DNA from: Embleya sp042956465
Lineage (GTDB): Bacteria > Actinomycetota > Actinomycetes > Streptomycetales > Streptomycetaceae
Assembly (NCBI RefSeq): GCF_042956465.1
Contig: NZ_JBIBGL010000012.1
Span: forward strand, 1 to 64,000
Reading direction: 5' to 3'
DNA: 64,000 nucleotides
Positions 34,187 to 43,204 of this stretch are shown here, piece after piece. A model generated the notes under the pieces. The model saw only the letters and a list, made by a program, of their open reading frames with translations. It made no database searches and was not told the origin of the DNA. Within the stretch, counting starts at the first letter, position 1; every line of letters begins with the position of its first letter. A program made the translations under genes and the position numbers.

Positions 34187-34389
34187 ACGCCCAGGGTAGA
34201 TGCCCCGATCCGGCCCCGATGCGCCCGGGGCGGGATCCCCATGTCCGGCCGAGAACGCGACCATTAGCCTGGACGAGTGAACGGGGTCACTACGCGTTCC
34301 TGCTCGGATTCGATGTGTGCGCCCCACCCAGCCTGGTAAATGCTCGTAAAAGTCCCGACGAAGCCGTCCCGACACGATCGAGGTCTCCC

Positions 34390-34773
34390 GTGCCCACCGG
34401 CAAGGTCAAGTGGTTCGACACCGAGAAGGGCTTCGGGTTTTTGTCCCGGGACGACGGAGGCGACGTGTTCGTACACGCGTCGGCACTGCCGCAGGGCCTG
34501 GACACGCTCAAGCCGGGCACCCGGGTCGAGTTCGGCATCGTCGAGGGGCGACGGGGCGAACAGGCCCTCTCGCTCCGGGTCATGGACCCGCGTCCCTCCG
34601 TCGTCGCCGCGAGCCGCAAGAAGCCCGACGAGATGAGTTCGATCATCCAGGACCTGCTCAAGGTCCTCGAAGGCGTCGACAAGACGCTCGAACGCGGCCG
34701 CTACCCCGACAAGCGCGCGACCACGAAGGTCGCCGAGCTCCTGCGCGCGGTCGCCGACGAACTGGACACGTGA
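34390..34773 (+). CDS. Cold-shock protein with C-terminal helical extension
   Basis: This 127-residue protein is nearly twice the length of a minimal cold-shock protein. Residues 1-66 are the cold-shock domain (GKVKWFDTEKGFGFLSRDD, DVFVHASALP). A basic linker and a helical tail follow (about 80-127: MSSIIQDLLKVLEGVDKTL and KVAELLRAVADELDT). This longer form is standard in streptomycetes. GTG at 34390 has GAGG six bases upstream. It lies between the HAD-LarE gene and the convergent mqnD. Likely an RNA-binding regulator; targets unknown. Confidence 0.93.
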   Translation: MPTGKVKWFDTEKGFGFLSRDDGGDVFVHASALPQGLDTLKPGTRVEFGIVEGRRGEQALSLRVMDPRPSVVAASRKKPDEMSSIIQDLLKVLEGVDKTLERGRYPDKRATTKVAELLRAVADELDT

Positions 34774-34830
34774 CGCACTCGTTCGCGTGGCGTCGGTGCG
34801 CTCGGCCTGGCGGCCTGCGCGGTGTCCTCA

Positions 34831-34915
34831 AGCGCCGGACGGGCTGATTTCGGCGGACCTTGGTGGTTCGTCCGACGTTGTGCTCCACCCGTCCGGCGAT
34901 CTCCCGTCCGGCGCT
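34831..34915. repeat. Inverted repeat between cold-shock gene and mqnD
   Basis: Arms 34831-34843 (AGCGCCGGACGGG) and 34903-34915 are perfect 13-bp complements 59 bases apart. A further CCCGTCCGGCG copy lies at about 34888-34898, so two alternative hairpins can form. The right arm includes part of the mqnD stop codon. Bidirectional termination between convergent genes is the likely role. Confidence 0.55.
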
Positions 34916-35750
34916 AGGGGAGTTGCAGGGCGCCGGGCGGGATTGGCGGGACCAGGCCCTCGGTGGCGGCTCGGGTGAGCAGGTGGGTCACTGCCGCGTG
35001 GCCGGCTTCGCCCAGGTCCCGGGTGAACTCGTTGACGTACAGGGCGATGTGCCGGTCGGCGACGGCCGGGTCCATCTCCTGGGCGTGTTCGAGCACGTAG
35101 GCGCGCGACGCGGCCGGGTTCGCCCAGGCGTGCTCGACGGACGCGCGTGCCGCCGCGGCCAGGGCGGGCAGGTCCAGCGATCGTTTGGCGATGATCGCGC
35201 CGAGCGGGATCGGCAGCCCGGTGTCCGACTCCCACCAGTCGCCCATGTCGGCCAGGCAGGTCAGTCCGTAGCGCTGGTAGGTGAAGCGCGCCTCGTGGAT
35301 CACCAGGCCCGCGTCCACGACGCCGTCGCGCACCGCGGGCATGATCTCGTCGAACGGCAACACCCGGATCTCGCCCACGCCGCCGGGTACGTTGCGCGCC
35401 GCCCACAGCCGGAACAGCAGGTAGGCGGTGGAGCGTTCGCCGGGCACCGCGACCACCTTGCCCGCCAGCGCCGCGGGCGTGCTCGCGACCGGGCTCAGTA
35501 CGAGCGGGCCGCAGCCGCGGCCGAGCGCGCCGCCGCAGGGCAGCAGCGCGTACTCGTCCAGAACCCACGGCAGCGCCGCGTAGGAGACCTTCAGCAGGTC
35601 CAGTTCGCCGCGCTCGGCCAGGCCGTTGGTGATGTCGATGTCGGCGTAGCGCACCTGTACGGGCGGCGCGTCCGCGAGCAGGCCGTGCGTCCACGCGTGG
35701 AAGACGAACGTGTCGTTCGGGCACGGCGAGTAGGCCAGCGACAGGGTCAT
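34914..35750 (-). CDS. mqnD: 1,4-dihydroxy-6-naphthoate synthase MqnD
   Basis: MqnD acts in the futalosine route to menaquinone, turning cyclic de-hypoxanthine futalosine into 1,4-dihydroxy-6-naphthoate. The 278-residue protein has a periplasmic-binding-protein fold: SLAYSPCPNDTFVFHAW, VRYADIDITNGLAERGELDL, VAVPGERSTAYLLFRLW and VIHEARFTYQ. The start ATG overlaps the mqnB stop (ATGA at 35747-35750), and GGGAG is nine bases upstream. mqnB and mqnD here are coupled; mqnA, mqnC and mqnE must lie elsewhere. Confidence 0.94.
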   Translation of the reverse strand: MTLSLAYSPCPNDTFVFHAWTHGLLADAPPVQVRYADIDITNGLAERGELDLLKVSYAALPWVLDEYALLPCGGALGRGCGPLVLSPVASTPAALAGKVVAVPGERSTAYLLFRLWAARNVPGGVGEIRVLPFDEIMPAVRDGVVDAGLVIHEARFTYQRYGLTCLADMGDWWESDTGLPIPLGAIIAKRSLDLPALAAAARASVEHAWANPAASRAYVLEHAQEMDPAVADRHIALYVNEFTRDLGEAGHAAVTHLLTRAATEGLVPPIPPGALQLP

Positions 35751-36397
35751 CGGGTCGGGCTCCCTTCGAGCGCGGCGAAGGCCGAGGCGAGTGCGCGCAG
35801 CGCGTCGGGGATGCGCCACGCCGCGCGGTCGCGCGGGCCCACGGCGTTGGAGATGGTGCGCAGTTCGAGCATCGGCACGCCGAACGCGGCGGCGGCGGTG
35901 GCCACTCCGAAGCCCTCCATGCCCTCGACCGCGGCACCCGGGTGCCACCGGGCCAACTCGGCGGCGCGCGCGGCGGTGCCGGTCACGGTGGAGACGGTGA
36001 GCGCCGGACCGGTGGCGAGCGCAAGGCCCGCCGCCCGCAGGGCGTCACCCACGCGGGCGACCAGTTGCGGGTCGGCGTCGAACGCGCTCGTCCCGAAGCC
36101 CAGTTCCTCGATCGGCACGAACCCGTCGGCGGTCTGCGCACCCAGGTCGGCGGCCACCACGCGGGTGGCCAGCACCGTCGAGCCGACCGGCGCCGAGCCC
36201 GGAAAGCCGCCGCCGATACCGGCGTTGATCACCAGGTCGTAGGCACCCCGGGCGAGCGCCGCAGCTGTTCCGGCGGCGGCCGCGGCCGGGCCCGCGCCGA
36301 CCGCGAGCACGTCCGGGCCGGGAGTCCGCCAGGAGCGCGCACCGCCGAGCACGGCATCGCGTTCGGCGGCCACGGCGGTGATCACCAGGATGGGCAA
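35747..36397 (-). CDS. mqnB: Futalosine hydrolase MqnB
   Basis: MqnB cleaves hypoxanthine from futalosine in the alternative menaquinone pathway. The 216-residue nucleosidase shows PILVITAVAAERDAVLGG at the start, INAGIGGGFPGSAPVGS in the middle and VEGMEGFGVATAAAAFGVP, the MTAN-like substrate loop. Aspartate is replaced by the RTISNAVGPRDRAAW end typical of the family. TTG at 36397 is the only start giving the conserved first strand. It is three bases after the lipoprotein stop and coupled to mqnD downstream. Confidence 0.92.
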   Translation of the reverse strand: MPILVITAVAAERDAVLGGARSWRTPGPDVLAVGAGPAAAAAGTAAALARGAYDLVINAGIGGGFPGSAPVGSTVLATRVVAADLGAQTADGFVPIEELGFGTSAFDADPQLVARVGDALRAAGLALATGPALTVSTVTGTAARAAELARWHPGAAVEGMEGFGVATAAAAFGVPMLELRTISNAVGPRDRAAWRIPDALRALASAFAALEGSPTR

Positions 36398-36400
36398 GAG

Positions 36401-36859
36401 CTACTTCTTCTTGACCTTGAACGCCCAGATGCCCCGGTAGCCCTGCTCGCCGTCCGGCTGCACGACCTGGACCAGGATCGGCTCGTCGTCCTTCTGCGGT
36501 GACCCGTACTTCAGCCGAATGTCGGAGTAGAACGTGGTCTTGATCACGGACTGGGTCTGCGGCTTGCCGTCGAACAGGAGCAACCAACCGGCGTCGGCGA
36601 TCTTCTTGTCCACGCCGACCGAGAAGCTGCCGCCCTCGTCGACCGAGATGGTCTTGAGCTTCGTCTTGTTCAGGCAGTCCGACACCTTCGCGTCGTCGAT
36701 CGTGCCGTCGTCCTTGTAGCACTCGGCCTCGGAGTGGACCGACGTACTCCCGGTGACCAGGGTCACCAACGGGGTGGGCTTGTCGATGTTGCAACCCGTC
36801 AGGGCGAGCGCGCCCAGGACGGCGGCGCCGGCGAGCGCGGCAGGGCGGCGAGTCTTCAT
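36401..36859 (-). CDS. Small lipoprotein, DUF2771-like
   Basis: This 152-residue lipoprotein has a signal sequence (MKTRRPAALAG, hydrophobic core) and lipobox ALTGC with Cys23. The mature domain has a Cys pair (AECYKDDGT, VSDCLNKTK) likely to form a disulfide, beta-strand-rich sequence and a Lys-rich end (AFKVKKK). Size and position before mqnB fit the DUF2771 family of streptomycetes, though I could not verify this. The stop is three bases from mqnB, so it belongs to the same transcript. A link to menaquinone synthesis is only positional. Confidence 0.7.
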   Translation of the reverse strand: MKTRRPAALAGAAVLGALALTGCNIDKPTPLVTLVTGSTSVHSEAECYKDDGTIDDAKVSDCLNKTKLKTISVDEGGSFSVGVDKKIADAGWLLLFDGKPQTQSVIKTTFYSDIRLKYGSPQKDDEPILVQVVQPDGEQGYRGIWAFKVKKK

Positions 36860-36869
36860 GATCGGAAGA

Positions 36870-38429
36870 TTACCGGGCGGCCCGCAGCCGGATGCCGGGG
36901 GACCGCTTGCGACGCGCTCGGCGAGTCGTCAGTTTGCGACCGACGATCACCAGCGCCAGCGTGAGCACGCCGGCCGCCACGCTCATCCCCAGCGTGCCGT
37001 TCAGCGGCAGGGCGATGCCGATGCCGCCGCCGATCACCCACGCCACCTGGAGTGCGGTCTCGGTGCGGGCGAAGGCGGAGGTGCGCACCTCCTCGGGGAT
37101 GTCGCGCTGGATCATCGCGTCCAGGGACAACTTGCCCAGCGCCTGGGCGAGACCGGCGACCGCGGCCACCGCGAGCACGGTGACCAGGCTGTACATCACC
37201 GCCGCCCAGGCCGCGCAGGACGCGGACACCAGCAGCACGCCGACGATGATCGCCTCCGGCGCACGGGACTTGAGCCAAGCCCCGAGCCCGGTGCCGACCG
37301 CGTTGCCGACCGCGGCGGCGACCACCACCGCGATGGTGGCCTGGGTCGCGGACAGGTCGGCCACCGGGTGTTGTCGCATCAGGAAGCCGAGGAACATGAT
37401 CAGGAAGCCGGAGAAGCCGCGCATCGCCGCGTTCGCCCACAGCGCCTGGACCACGGACGGGCCCACGCTGCGCAGCCGCCGCGAGGTCTTGACCCGGGGC
37501 GGTTTGCGACCGGGCTCGCGCACGCCGGCACTGCCCGCGACCGTCTCCTCGGCCCTCGGCTCGGGCAGTGTCTCGGTGGTGTCCCCGTCCCGGCCCGCCC
37601 GCAGCTTGGTCAGCGACACCTTGCGCTTGTGCTCGACGCCGGGCGCCTCGGCGGTGAAGGAGGCCCGGTCCTCGCCCTCGGCCGAGTCGACCTTGGCGGG
37701 CAACGTGAGGGCCAGGATCGCGCCGACGGTGAACACGACGCACGCGCCGTACAGGATCCCGGGTGTGCCGAACGCGTACTTCAGACCGCCCGCGACCGGT
37801 GCCGCGCCCATCGTGCCGATCAGGCCGAACAGGGTGATCCGCGAGTTCGCCTTGACCAGCGAGACCGAGCGCGGCTGGAGCCGGGGCACCACCGCGCTGC
37901 GGCTGACCCCGTACACCTTGGAGGAGACCAGGACGCCGAAGGCCGCCGGATACAGCTCCAGGCCGCCGTTGTTCACCGAGCCGGCCATCAGCCAGCACAG
38001 GCCGACCCGGACCAGCATCGCCACCGCCATCGCGAAGCGGCGACCGCGGCGCATCCGGTCCAGGATCGGACCCATCACCGGGGCGAGCAGTGCGAACGGC
38101 GCGAGCGTGATCAGCAGGTACATGGCGACCCGGTCGCGCGCCTCGCCGGTGGGCACCGAGAAGAACACGGTCGTGGCCAGGGCCATGGTCACCAGCGCGT
38201 CGCCCGCGTTGTTGATCAGATGCAGCTCGATCAGCTTGGCGAGGCCGCTTTCTCCGGCCCCCTTGGCCCGGGCCGCGCCGCGTAGTTTGCCGAAGCCGCC
38301 GGTGAACAGTCCGCCGAACCAGCCCAGCGCGCGACGCGCCGGACCCCGGTTCTTGGCGTACGACCCACGGGTCGAGCCCGGCGCACGAATGGTGCGCCGT
38401 GATGCGGTGGTGGTCTTGGAGGCTGCCAC
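36870..38429 (-). CDS. MFS transporter
   Basis: This 519-residue major facilitator protein has about twelve hydrophobic segments with a long cytoplasmic loop in the middle (about 255-325, charged, TLPEPRAEETVAGSAG). The conserved loop 2-3 motif appears as MGPILDRMRRGRRFAMA. The first 45 residues are Arg/Thr-rich. GTG at 38429 has AGGA at usable spacing; an upstream GTG at 38474 is possible. The stop is ten bases before the lipoprotein start, so it may lead the mqnB-mqnD transcript. Substrate unknown. Confidence 0.85.
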   Translation of the reverse strand: MAASKTTTASRRTIRAPGSTRGSYAKNRGPARRALGWFGGLFTGGFGKLRGAARAKGAGESGLAKLIELHLINNAGDALVTMALATTVFFSVPTGEARDRVAMYLLITLAPFALLAPVMGPILDRMRRGRRFAMAVAMLVRVGLCWLMAGSVNNGGLELYPAAFGVLVSSKVYGVSRSAVVPRLQPRSVSLVKANSRITLFGLIGTMGAAPVAGGLKYAFGTPGILYGACVVFTVGAILALTLPAKVDSAEGEDRASFTAEAPGVEHKRKVSLTKLRAGRDGDTTETLPEPRAEETVAGSAGVREPGRKPPRVKTSRRLRSVGPSVVQALWANAAMRGFSGFLIMFLGFLMRQHPVADLSATQATIAVVVAAAVGNAVGTGLGAWLKSRAPEAIIVGVLLVSASCAAWAAVMYSLVTVLAVAAVAGLAQALGKLSLDAMIQRDIPEEVRTSAFARTETALQVAWVIGGGIGIALPLNGTLGMSVAAGVLTLALVIVGRKLTTRRARRKRSPGIRLRAAR

Positions 38430-38572
38430 GCCGGGATCCTGCCCTCGCTCCCTTGGTTGATGCGGTCGCGACACGCCAGGAAGGGCTCGCTCCGCGCGCC
38501 CGTTCGGGAATCGGACGTGTTTTGAGGGTATCGGCGGTGGAGACCTTCGACGCGTGAGAGAGAATCACTCTC

Positions 38573-39415
38573 GTGAGTGCCGCGACCCGTAGTCGAACCC
38601 CGGACCGCCTCTGCGCCGAGGCGGTTGATCTTGCCTTCGCTGCCGCCGAGGAAGCCGCAGGTCAGGACTCCGTCGGCGAGCATCTGGGTGTTCAGGTGGA
38701 TGGTGATCGCCTGGTCACCCACCTGTTCGCGTGCCGCGAGTCCGCCTACCACGGCTGGCGGTGGGCGGTGACCGTTGCCCGCGCGCCCCGCGCCAAGCTG
38801 GTGACCGTGGACGAAACCGTCCTCGTCCCGGGACCCGAGGCGCTGCTCGCGCCTGCCTGGGTGCCGTGGAACGAGCGCCTTCGTCCCGGCGACCTCGGCG
38901 TGGGCGACCTGTTGCCCACCGACGCCGACGACCCCCGTCTCGAATTCGGTTACACCGGAGCGGACGAGACAGAGGAGGAACTGACCGAACCGATCGCGTT
39001 CGGTCCCAAGGCGGTCGCGTACGAACTGGGGCAGGGGCGCGCGCGCGTCCTGTCGCCGGTCGGCCGCGATCTGGCCGCAGATCGCTGGGACGAGCAGTTC
39101 GGCCGGGGCACGCCCATGGCCCAGGCCGCCCCGGCGCACTGCACGAGTTGTGGATTCCTGGTCAAGATCGGCGGCCCGCTCGGGCAGGCGTTCGGAGTGT
39201 GCGCCAACGAGTACTCGCCCGCCGACGGCCGGATGGTCTCGCTCGCCTACGGCTGCGGTGGCCACTCGGAAGCGGCGGTCATGCCCGCCGCGACGCCTGC
39301 CGCCGAGCTGTCCCTGGACGAGTACCGGATCGAGACCGTGCGGATCCGCCCGGTCGAGAGCCCGGTGGACGAGGACGGCATGCAGCCCGGCGAGGACCAA
39401 CTGGGTCACTCCTGA
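38573..39415 (+). CDS. DUF3027 domain-containing protein
   Basis: This 280-residue soluble protein matches DUF3027: SVGEHLGVQVDGDRLVTHLF, the ESAYHGWRWAVTVARAPR segment, VLVPGPEALLAPAWVPW and GDLGVGDLLPT. The C-terminal half has a CTSCGFL / GVCANEYSP cysteine set that could bind a metal, and GCGGHSEAAV. The family is restricted to Actinobacteria and unassigned. It is divergent from the MFS gene by 143 bases, an arrangement conserved in streptomycetes. The GTG at 38573 lacks a clear ribosome site. Confidence 0.87.
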   Translation: MSAATRSRTPDRLCAEAVDLAFAAAEEAAGQDSVGEHLGVQVDGDRLVTHLFACRESAYHGWRWAVTVARAPRAKLVTVDETVLVPGPEALLAPAWVPWNERLRPGDLGVGDLLPTDADDPRLEFGYTGADETEEELTEPIAFGPKAVAYELGQGRARVLSPVGRDLAADRWDEQFGRGTPMAQAAPAHCTSCGFLVKIGGPLGQAFGVCANEYSPADGRMVSLAYGCGGHSEAAVMPAATPAAELSLDEYRIETVRIRPVESPVDEDGMQPGEDQLGHS

Positions 39416-39486
39416 TCGATCCCGTGCACGTGTGCGCGACCTCGCGCGACACGCCCGACGTCCTCGACCCCTACCCGACCGACATG

Positions 39487-39519
39487 CCGAAGCCGCCACC
39501 GATCCGGTGGCGGCTTCGG
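39487..39519. terminator. Terminator hairpin between DUF3027 and lectin-like genes
   Basis: A perfect 15-bp stem (39487-39501 with 39505-39519; arm CCGAAGCCGCCACCG) with an ATC loop sits between convergent genes, 17 bases from the lectin-like stop. It can serve both. Confidence 0.8.
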
Positions 39520-39536
39520 GTCGTTTCGGGTCCGCG

Positions 39537-39794
39537 TCAGCGGGCCGTGCCGCGGAAACCGACCGGGCCCTCGCCCGGGAACTGCGCGGAACCCTGGAAG
39601 CGCGCGCCGTCGTCGAAGAACGTGATCGTCGCGTTGCCCTGGGGGCCGGACCAGGAAAGCTGGGTGCCCGTCGCCGGGCGCGCCTTGTCCGGAATCACGG
39701 CGTTGCGACTCTGGACGACGATCACCAGGTCCGCGTCGTCGTGCCAGGCGGCGTCCGCGCCGCCCCACTGGATCTGCGTGCGATAGGTAGCCAC
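39537..39794 (-). CDS. OAA-family (Oscillatoria agglutinin-like) single-repeat lectin
   Basis: This 85-residue soluble protein without signal peptide begins ATYRTQIQWGGADAAWH and ends GSAQFPGEGPVGFRGTAR. These two segments align with the ends of each 66-residue repeat of Oscillatoria agardhii agglutinin (QWGGSSAPW and YAGEGPIGFR), a beta-barrel lectin that binds the branched core of high-mannose glycans. Here only one repeat is present; OAA itself has two. An N-rich carbohydrate loop is partly changed. GGGGAG is five bases before GTG 39794. It is divergent from the sacsin-like gene by 214 bases. Sugar binding is inferred. Confidence 0.75.
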   Translation of the reverse strand: MATYRTQIQWGGADAAWHDDADLVIVVQSRNAVIPDKARPATGTQLSWSGPQGNATITFFDDGARFQGSAQFPGEGPVGFRGTAR

Positions 39795-40008
39795 GTTGTC
39801 TCCCCTTCCGTAGCCGAGCGGGGTTTCCCCCACCCGTGTGTCTACTCCCGCGTCCTCGGGTCTCGCCGGCGAATCGGGGGTAGTTGTTTGTGTGGGTTTT
39901 GTGTGAGTTGATCCACTGCCGTCCACACGGTGGGATCACCGGGAAGCCGTGTGCCCGGAAACGCAATAGGGTTCCGGCCACATCCGCGAACGAGGGACGG
40001 CGCACGGC

Positions 40009-43000
40009 ATGGGCATCGAGGACCGCTTTGGCACCGCTTCGCTTCGGCGAGCCGTACTGGACGCGTGGGCCGCGTCGCCCGCGCGTTTCCGGGAGGACGC
40101 GAACGCCGAGGAGGAACTCGCCCTCGGCGGCTACCGCGACCGCCTGGTGGTCGAACTCGCGCAGAACGCCGCCGACGCGGCGGCCCGGGCGGGCGTGCCG
40201 GGCCGGCTGCGGCTGACCCTGCGCGACGGCGTCCTGGTCGCGGCCAACACCGGCGACCCGCTGCACGCGCAGGGCGTCGAGGCGCTGTCCACGCTGCGGG
40301 CCTCCGCCAAGCGCGACGACGGGCCCGAGGCGGTCGGCCGGTTCGGGGTCGGCTTCGCCGCCGTGCTCGCGGTCACCGACGAGCCGTGCGTGCTCTCGCG
40401 CACCGGCGGCGTGCGCTGGTCCCTCCAGGAGGCCCGCGACCTGGTCGCCGACGCGGCCCGAGGCAACGCCGGGCTGACCGACGAACTGGCCCGGCGCGAC
40501 GGCGGTGTGCCGGTGCTGCGGTTGCCGATGCCGGCCGAGGGCACCCCGCCCGAGGACTACGACACCTGCGTCGTGCTGCCGCTGCGCGACGGCGCCGCCG
40601 CGGACCTGGCCGGCCGGCTGCTCGCCGAGATCGACGACGCGCTGCTGCTCACCCTGCGCCGGATCGCCGAGATCGTGATCGAGACCCCGGACGGCGTGCG
40701 CACGCTGACCTGCCGGGCCGACGGCGGTGCCCTCGTGGTGGCCGACAACGGCGTGGAGACCCGCTGGCGGGTCGGCGAGGACGGCGGCGCGCTGGAGCCC
40801 GAGCTGCTCGCCGACCGGCCCACCGAGGAGCGCCGCCGGGCCGCGTGGTCGGTGTTGTGGGCGGTCCCGCTGGACGCCGCCGACCAGCCGCGCCGGCCGA
40901 GCGTACGGGCCGTGGTGCACGCCCCCACACCCACGGACGAGCCGCTCGGGTTGCCCGCGCTGCTCGTCGCCTCCTTCCCGCTCGACCCGACCCGCCGGCA
41001 CACCGCGCCCGGCCCGCTGCGCGACTTCCTGATCGAGCGCGCCGCCGAGACCTACGCCACGCTGCTGGCCACCTGGCCGACCACGACCACCGGCATCCTG
41101 AGCCTGGTGCCCGGACCGACCGCCGAGGGCGAACTGGACGGACTGCTGCGCCACCGGGTGCTGAGCCGGCTCGCCGACACCGCGTTCCTGCCCGCCGCCG
41201 CGCCCGCCTCCGAGGCCGAGCCGGACGATCCGGACGCGCTGCTGCTCGACCGCGGCACCGCCGCGCGCGACCGCGACCTGCTGCGCCCGCGCGACGCGGT
41301 GCTGATCGAGACCGCGAGCCCGGGCCTGGTGGACGCGCTCGCGCCGGTGGTGGCCGGGCTGCTGCCCGCCGGGCTGGACCGCAGCGCGGCACTGCGGGTG
41401 CTGGGGGTGCGCCGGCTGCCGCTGGCCGAGGTGGTCGACCAGTTGGCCGGCATGGACCGGGACCCGGCCTGGTGGCGGGCCCTGTACGACGCGTTCGACC
41501 CGGCGGCCCGGGACGCGCTGGGCGCCCTGCCGGTGCCGCTGGCGGACGGCCGGATCGTGCGCGGGCCGCGCGGGATCCTGCTGCCCTGTCCGGACAGCCC
41601 CGACCTGGCCGCGCTCGACGTGCTCCGGCTGCGGGTGGCCCACCCGGAGGCGACCCACCCGCTCCTGGAGCGGCTGGGCGCGGTCCGGGCCACCCCGCGC
41701 GCGGTGCTCGCGGACCCGGCGGTGCGGGCGGCGGTCGTCGAGAGCGAGGACGGCGACGACATCGCCGAGGCGATCCTGGAACTGGTCCGGGCCGCCCGGA
41801 TCGGCCCCGGCGACGAGCCCTGGCTGTCCGCGCTGCTGTTGCCGGACGTGGACGGCGACGCGGTCCCGGCCGGCGAACTGATGCTGCCCGGCAGCCGGAT
41901 CGCCGCGGTGGTCGAGCCGGGCGCGCTCGGCGTCGTCTACCCGGACCTGGTCGAGCGCTGGGGCGAGGACGTGCTGGAGGCGGTCGGCGTGCTCGGCACC
42001 TTCGGCCTGGTCCAGGAGGACGACGTGGTCTTGGACCACGACGGCTGCGACCACGACCTGGACGCCGAGGACGACTGGCTGGACGACGTGCTCGACCACA
42101 TGCCCGACCAGGGCGTGCCGCCGGTGTTGGCGACCTTCGTCGCGGTGCGCGACCTGGACCTGGTCGCGGACGACGCGTGGGACGAGGCGCTGGAGGTGAT
42201 CGCCACGCCGCCGCTGCGCACCGCGGTGATCGAGCCGGCGCACGCCCTGCTGCCGGACGGCGGCACCGCCCGGGTGCCCTCGTACACGGCGTGGTGGCTG
42301 CGCGGGCACCCGGTGCTGGACGGCCGGCGGCCGGCGGGTCTGCTCGCCGCCGACGGGGACCGGCTGCTGCACGGGCTCTACGACGAGGTGCGGGCGAGCC
42401 TGGACCCGGTCTTCCTGACCGCTCTGGGCGTGCGTACGACGCTCTCGGCGCTGCTGGCCGACCCGGACGGCCCGGACGAACTCCTGGAGCGCCTGGCGGA
42501 CCCGGAGCGGCCCGTGACGCGCGATCAGTTGCGGGCGCTGTACACCGCGCTCGCCGACGTCGCACCGGAGCGGTTGTCCGCGCCGACCGAACTGCGCGGC
42601 GTCTCGGGTGGGCGGATGACCGTGGCCGACGTGGCGGACGCGCTGGTGGGCGACGCGCCGGACCTGGCGGCGTTGGTCGCGGACGACGCGGCGCACGTGG
42701 TGCTGCCGGTGCGCCCGGACCGCGCGGAGGCGCTGGCCGACCTGCTCGACGTACCGCTGCTGTCCGAGACGATCCCGGGCAAGGTGCTCTCCGAGGGCAC
42801 GCTGCACGAGGTGCCGGACGACGTGCTGGCGGCGATGCCGGACGCGCCGAAGGAGTACTTCGAGCACGAGGAACTGATCGTCTCCGGCCCGAACGGGACC
42901 GAACTCGACGCGGACTGGCGCTACATCGACGGTCGAGTGCACGCCACCACGTTCGAGGGCGTCGCCCGCGGCCTGGCCTGGGCGGCCGGCGAGTGGCACC

Positions 43001-43083
43001 GCCGCTTCGAGGTGGAACAACTCCTCACCCACCCGGAGAACGCGGACCACTTCGCGACGGAACGCGACTTCGACGGGGTGTGA
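40009..43083 (+). CDS. Large sacsin-like protein with Hsp90-type ATPase domain
   Basis: This 1024-residue cytoplasmic protein has an N-terminal GHKL ATP-binding domain (about 1-240). The N-box is VELAQNAADAAARAG, Asp/Gly box DGVLVAANTGDPL, and lid/G2 motif VGRFGVGFAAVL. This is the sacsin N-terminal type rather than canonical HtpG. The remaining 780 residues are Leu/Asp-rich with LLLDRGTAARDRDLLRP and VLGTFGLVQEDDVVLD segments but no named domain. Streptomycetes carry one such gene near DUF3027. A chaperone-like or signalling role is inferred. ATG at 40009; a 15-bp terminator follows the stop directly. Confidence 0.82.
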   Translation: MGIEDRFGTASLRRAVLDAWAASPARFREDANAEEELALGGYRDRLVVELAQNAADAAARAGVPGRLRLTLRDGVLVAANTGDPLHAQGVEALSTLRASAKRDDGPEAVGRFGVGFAAVLAVTDEPCVLSRTGGVRWSLQEARDLVADAARGNAGLTDELARRDGGVPVLRLPMPAEGTPPEDYDTCVVLPLRDGAAADLAGRLLAEIDDALLLTLRRIAEIVIETPDGVRTLTCRADGGALVVADNGVETRWRVGEDGGALEPELLADRPTEERRRAAWSVLWAVPLDAADQPRRPSVRAVVHAPTPTDEPLGLPALLVASFPLDPTRRHTAPGPLRDFLIERAAETYATLLATWPTTTTGILSLVPGPTAEGELDGLLRHRVLSRLADTAFLPAAAPASEAEPDDPDALLLDRGTAARDRDLLRPRDAVLIETASPGLVDALAPVVAGLLPAGLDRSAALRVLGVRRLPLAEVVDQLAGMDRDPAWWRALYDAFDPAARDALGALPVPLADGRIVRGPRGILLPCPDSPDLAALDVLRLRVAHPEATHPLLERLGAVRATPRAVLADPAVRAAVVESEDGDDIAEAILELVRAARIGPGDEPWLSALLLPDVDGDAVPAGELMLPGSRIAAVVEPGALGVVYPDLVERWGEDVLEAVGVLGTFGLVQEDDVVLDHDGCDHDLDAEDDWLDDVLDHMPDQGVPPVLATFVAVRDLDLVADDAWDEALEVIATPPLRTAVIEPAHALLPDGGTARVPSYTAWWLRGHPVLDGRRPAGLLAADGDRLLHGLYDEVRASLDPVFLTALGVRTTLSALLADPDGPDELLERLADPERPVTRDQLRALYTALADVAPERLSAPTELRGVSGGRMTVADVADALVGDAPDLAALVADDAAHVVLPVRPDRAEALADLLDVPLLSETIPGKVLSEGTLHEVPDDVLAAMPDAPKEYFEHEELIVSGPNGTELDADWRYIDGRVHATTFEGVARGLAWAAGEWHRRFEVEQLLTHPENADHFATERDFDGV

Positions 43084-43085
43084 GT

Positions 43086-43129
43086 CCGGCGAGCCGCCCG
43101 GCCCGAGGCGGACTCGGGCGGCTCGCCGG
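43086..43129. terminator. Terminator hairpin after the sacsin-like gene
   Basis: A perfect 15-bp stem (43086-43100 with 43115-43129; arm CCGGCGAGCCGCCCG) with a 14-base loop starts two bases after the stop. The facing PPOX gene ends 76 bases later. Confidence 0.8.
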
Positions 43130-43204
43130 CCTCAGCTCCCACGCGGGGAACGTGCCGGTGCGACGAGCGAGCGGGCCGGGGTACGCAGTCCGCCCGTCGC
43201 GTCC

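Noticed and set aside
39406..43050. A 1214-codon open frame on the minus strand
   Set aside because: It lies opposite the sacsin-like gene, has His/Gln/Arg-rich composition with no domain, and no start with a ribosome site. Long antisense frames are expected in DNA with GC-rich third positions.
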